This document shows, piece by piece, positions 20,484 through 21,249 of a stretch of 21,249 bases of DNA. Source of the stretch: a virus. The number at the start of each line of letters is the position of its first letter. Positions within the stretch are counted from its first letter, which is position 1. The DNA lies in IMG/VR virus record IMGVR_UViG_3300028025_002844, positions 1-21,249 of that record, one strand, 5' to 3'. The translations under genes were made by a program, and so were the position numbers. A model generated the notes under the pieces. That model saw only the letters and a program-made list of their open reading frames with translations. It made no database searches and was not told the origin of the DNA.

Positions 20484-21249
20484 TTATTGAAATCTTGCTC
20501 TATTTTCAATTTCTTGCTCTCTTTGTTGTGCGTTATTAATATCGCTTTGAATAACATAAGCGCGAACAGATCCGCCACCTCCACCGCCACCACCGGTAGA
20601 TCCGCCACCTCCACCACCACCGGTATTAGGTGCGCCGCCTCCACCCGTATCAGGTAAAGCGCCGCCCATATCCCCGCCTCCTGTACTTGGAATACCACCA
20701 CCTCCGCCACTTAAATCAGGCGCAGCAACATTACCCTCTGAAGCAGACTCATAGTTTTGAGCTTTAATTAAAGCAACTTGTTTATATCCAAACACTAATG
20801 CTGCTGCTGCTGCAACCGCACCTAAAACCGGTCCAACTATTGGAATAATTGCAAGAGATTGATAAGCCTGAACTGCTGCTTGTAATGTTCCAATAATAGC
20901 TTGCGCAATTTGTGTTTTCTTATTTTGTTCAAAGGCTTTCTTTCTAAGTTTTTCTTCTTCTACTGCATTCCCTTTTACTTTTTTAAGGTCTGCGTCAAGC
21001 TGCATTTGGTTTACCTTACTTGCTGCAGAAAATATATTATTTATTGCACTTAATGTAGCTGTTGCATAACCTAAATATTCGTTTAATTTTTCTTTATTAA
21101 GTTGTTTAACTTGTGCAGCATATTTAGCTTGAATAGCAGTTGTTGCTTTTTCAAATTCATCTTGCGTTAATTTCTTTTGATTATATTGATCTTGTAGTTC
21201 TAATAATTCTTTTTTCTCTGATTCATTAATAAGTTCTTTTCTATTATTA
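20484..21249 (-). CDS. Tail tape-measure-like protein, C-terminal part (partial)
   Basis: The last 254 residues of a protein that runs off the right edge (no stop up to 21249; the internal ATG at 21005 is not the start). From the edge inward: a charged coiled coil (K-E-L-L-E-L-Q-D-Q, K-L-T-Q-D-E-F-E-K), a helical stretch Y-L-G-Y-A-T-A-T-L-S-A-I, then two hydrophobic helices (A-I-I-G-T-L-Q-A-A-V-Q-A-Y and P-V-L-G-A-V-A-A-A-A-A), a Gly-rich region, and the ending V-R-A-Y-V-I-Q-S-D-I-N with Q-E-I-E-N-R-A-R-F. This arrangement and ending are familiar from Bacteroidota tape-measure proteins, which set tail length and line the tube. It is unusual that head genes follow directly. Confidence 0.75.
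   Translation of the reverse strand, partial: NNRKELINESEKKELLELQDQYNQKKLTQDEFEKATTAIQAKYAAQVKQLNKEKLNEYLGYATATLSAINNIFSAASKVNQMQLDADLKKVKGNAVEEEKLRKKAFEQNKKTQIAQAIIGTLQAAVQAYQSLAIIPIVGPVLGAVAAAAALVFGYKQVALIKAQNYESASEGNVAAPDLSGGGGGIPSTGGGDMGGALPDTGGGGAPNTGGGGGGGSTGGGGGGGGSVRAYVIQSDINNAQQREQEIENRARFQ
20565..20740. repeat. Glycine-rich GCC/ACC low-complexity tract with tandem 30/27-nt copies
   Basis: The plus strand is a run of CCACC/CCGCC units coding for glycine blocks in the tape-measure-like protein. Two adjacent copies, 20569-20598 (30 nt) and 20599-20625 (27 nt), are identical except for one missing codon, so the tract has grown by tandem duplication. The minus strand is G-rich with many GG/GGTGG runs and could form quadruplex-like structure. 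Confidence 0.8.

Noticed and set aside
1-21249. tRNA genes, CRISPR array, insertion sequences, integrase or attachment sites
   Set aside because: No cloverleaf-like gap, regularly spaced repeats, transposase or integrase motif was seen; the gaps are too short to hide most of these.

Overview
The window looks like about 21 kb of a tailed double-stranded DNA phage (or prophage) that infects a member of the Bacteroidota. All credible genes lie on the minus strand, so the functional order runs from right (21249) to left (1). The Bacteroidota assignment rests on three points. The DNA is AT-rich and starts are preceded by A-rich leaders rather than Shine-Dalgarno sequences. The one convincing intergenic promoter has a TAnnTTTG -7 box. 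Several proteins (portal, capsid, tail, DUF4373-like, ERF, M15 endolysin) resemble those of Flavobacterium/Bacteroides-type phages; that last point is from memory, not a search. No terminase, integrase, tRNA or CRISPR array was seen.

Right third, virion genes (21249 to 12015). In transcription order: the C-terminal part of a tail tape-measure-like protein, an XkdF-like head protease candidate, a scaffold-like protein, the major capsid protein, a tail-tube-like protein, a small conserved structural protein, a portal protein with extra C-terminal domains, a head-tail connector, a tail-completion-like protein and a 738-residue tail fibre/appendage protein. Strong intrinsic terminators follow the capsid gene and the tail-tube-like gene. 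This suggests transcript levels are stepped down after the two most abundant products.

Middle, lysis (12004 to 10081). Several small membrane proteins, a membrane-anchored protein whose C-terminus looks like an outer-membrane beta-barrel (spanin candidate), and an M15 peptidase endolysin. An isolated DEDDy exonuclease and several small genes follow (10080 to 8717), ending at a terminator.

Replication and recombination (8581 to 3735). A promoter at about 8615 starts a second unit: small genes, an ERF single-strand annealing protein, a small protein with an SSB-like acidic tip, a DnaA domain-IV-only protein, a structured intergenic leader, a DUF4373-type replication protein, a conserved partner overlapping it by 86 nt, a small zinc-finger protein, a VRR-NUC nuclease, a sigma-like factor and a CGSC-motif membrane protein.

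Left end, modification cassette (3742 to 1). An LpxA-like left-handed beta-helix acyltransferase, a GT-A glycosyltransferase, a GT-B glycosyltransferase, a conserved phage domain protein, an HNH nuclease, a tiny basic protein, a ParB-like protein and a CmoA-like SAM methyltransferase that runs off the left edge. Almost all neighbouring genes overlap or abut, implying long polycistronic transcripts with translational coupling. Three genes shorter than about 55 codons (845-967, 4985-5146, 11451-11591) were found by reading the gaps, and several starts were moved from TTG/GTG to a downstream ATG.
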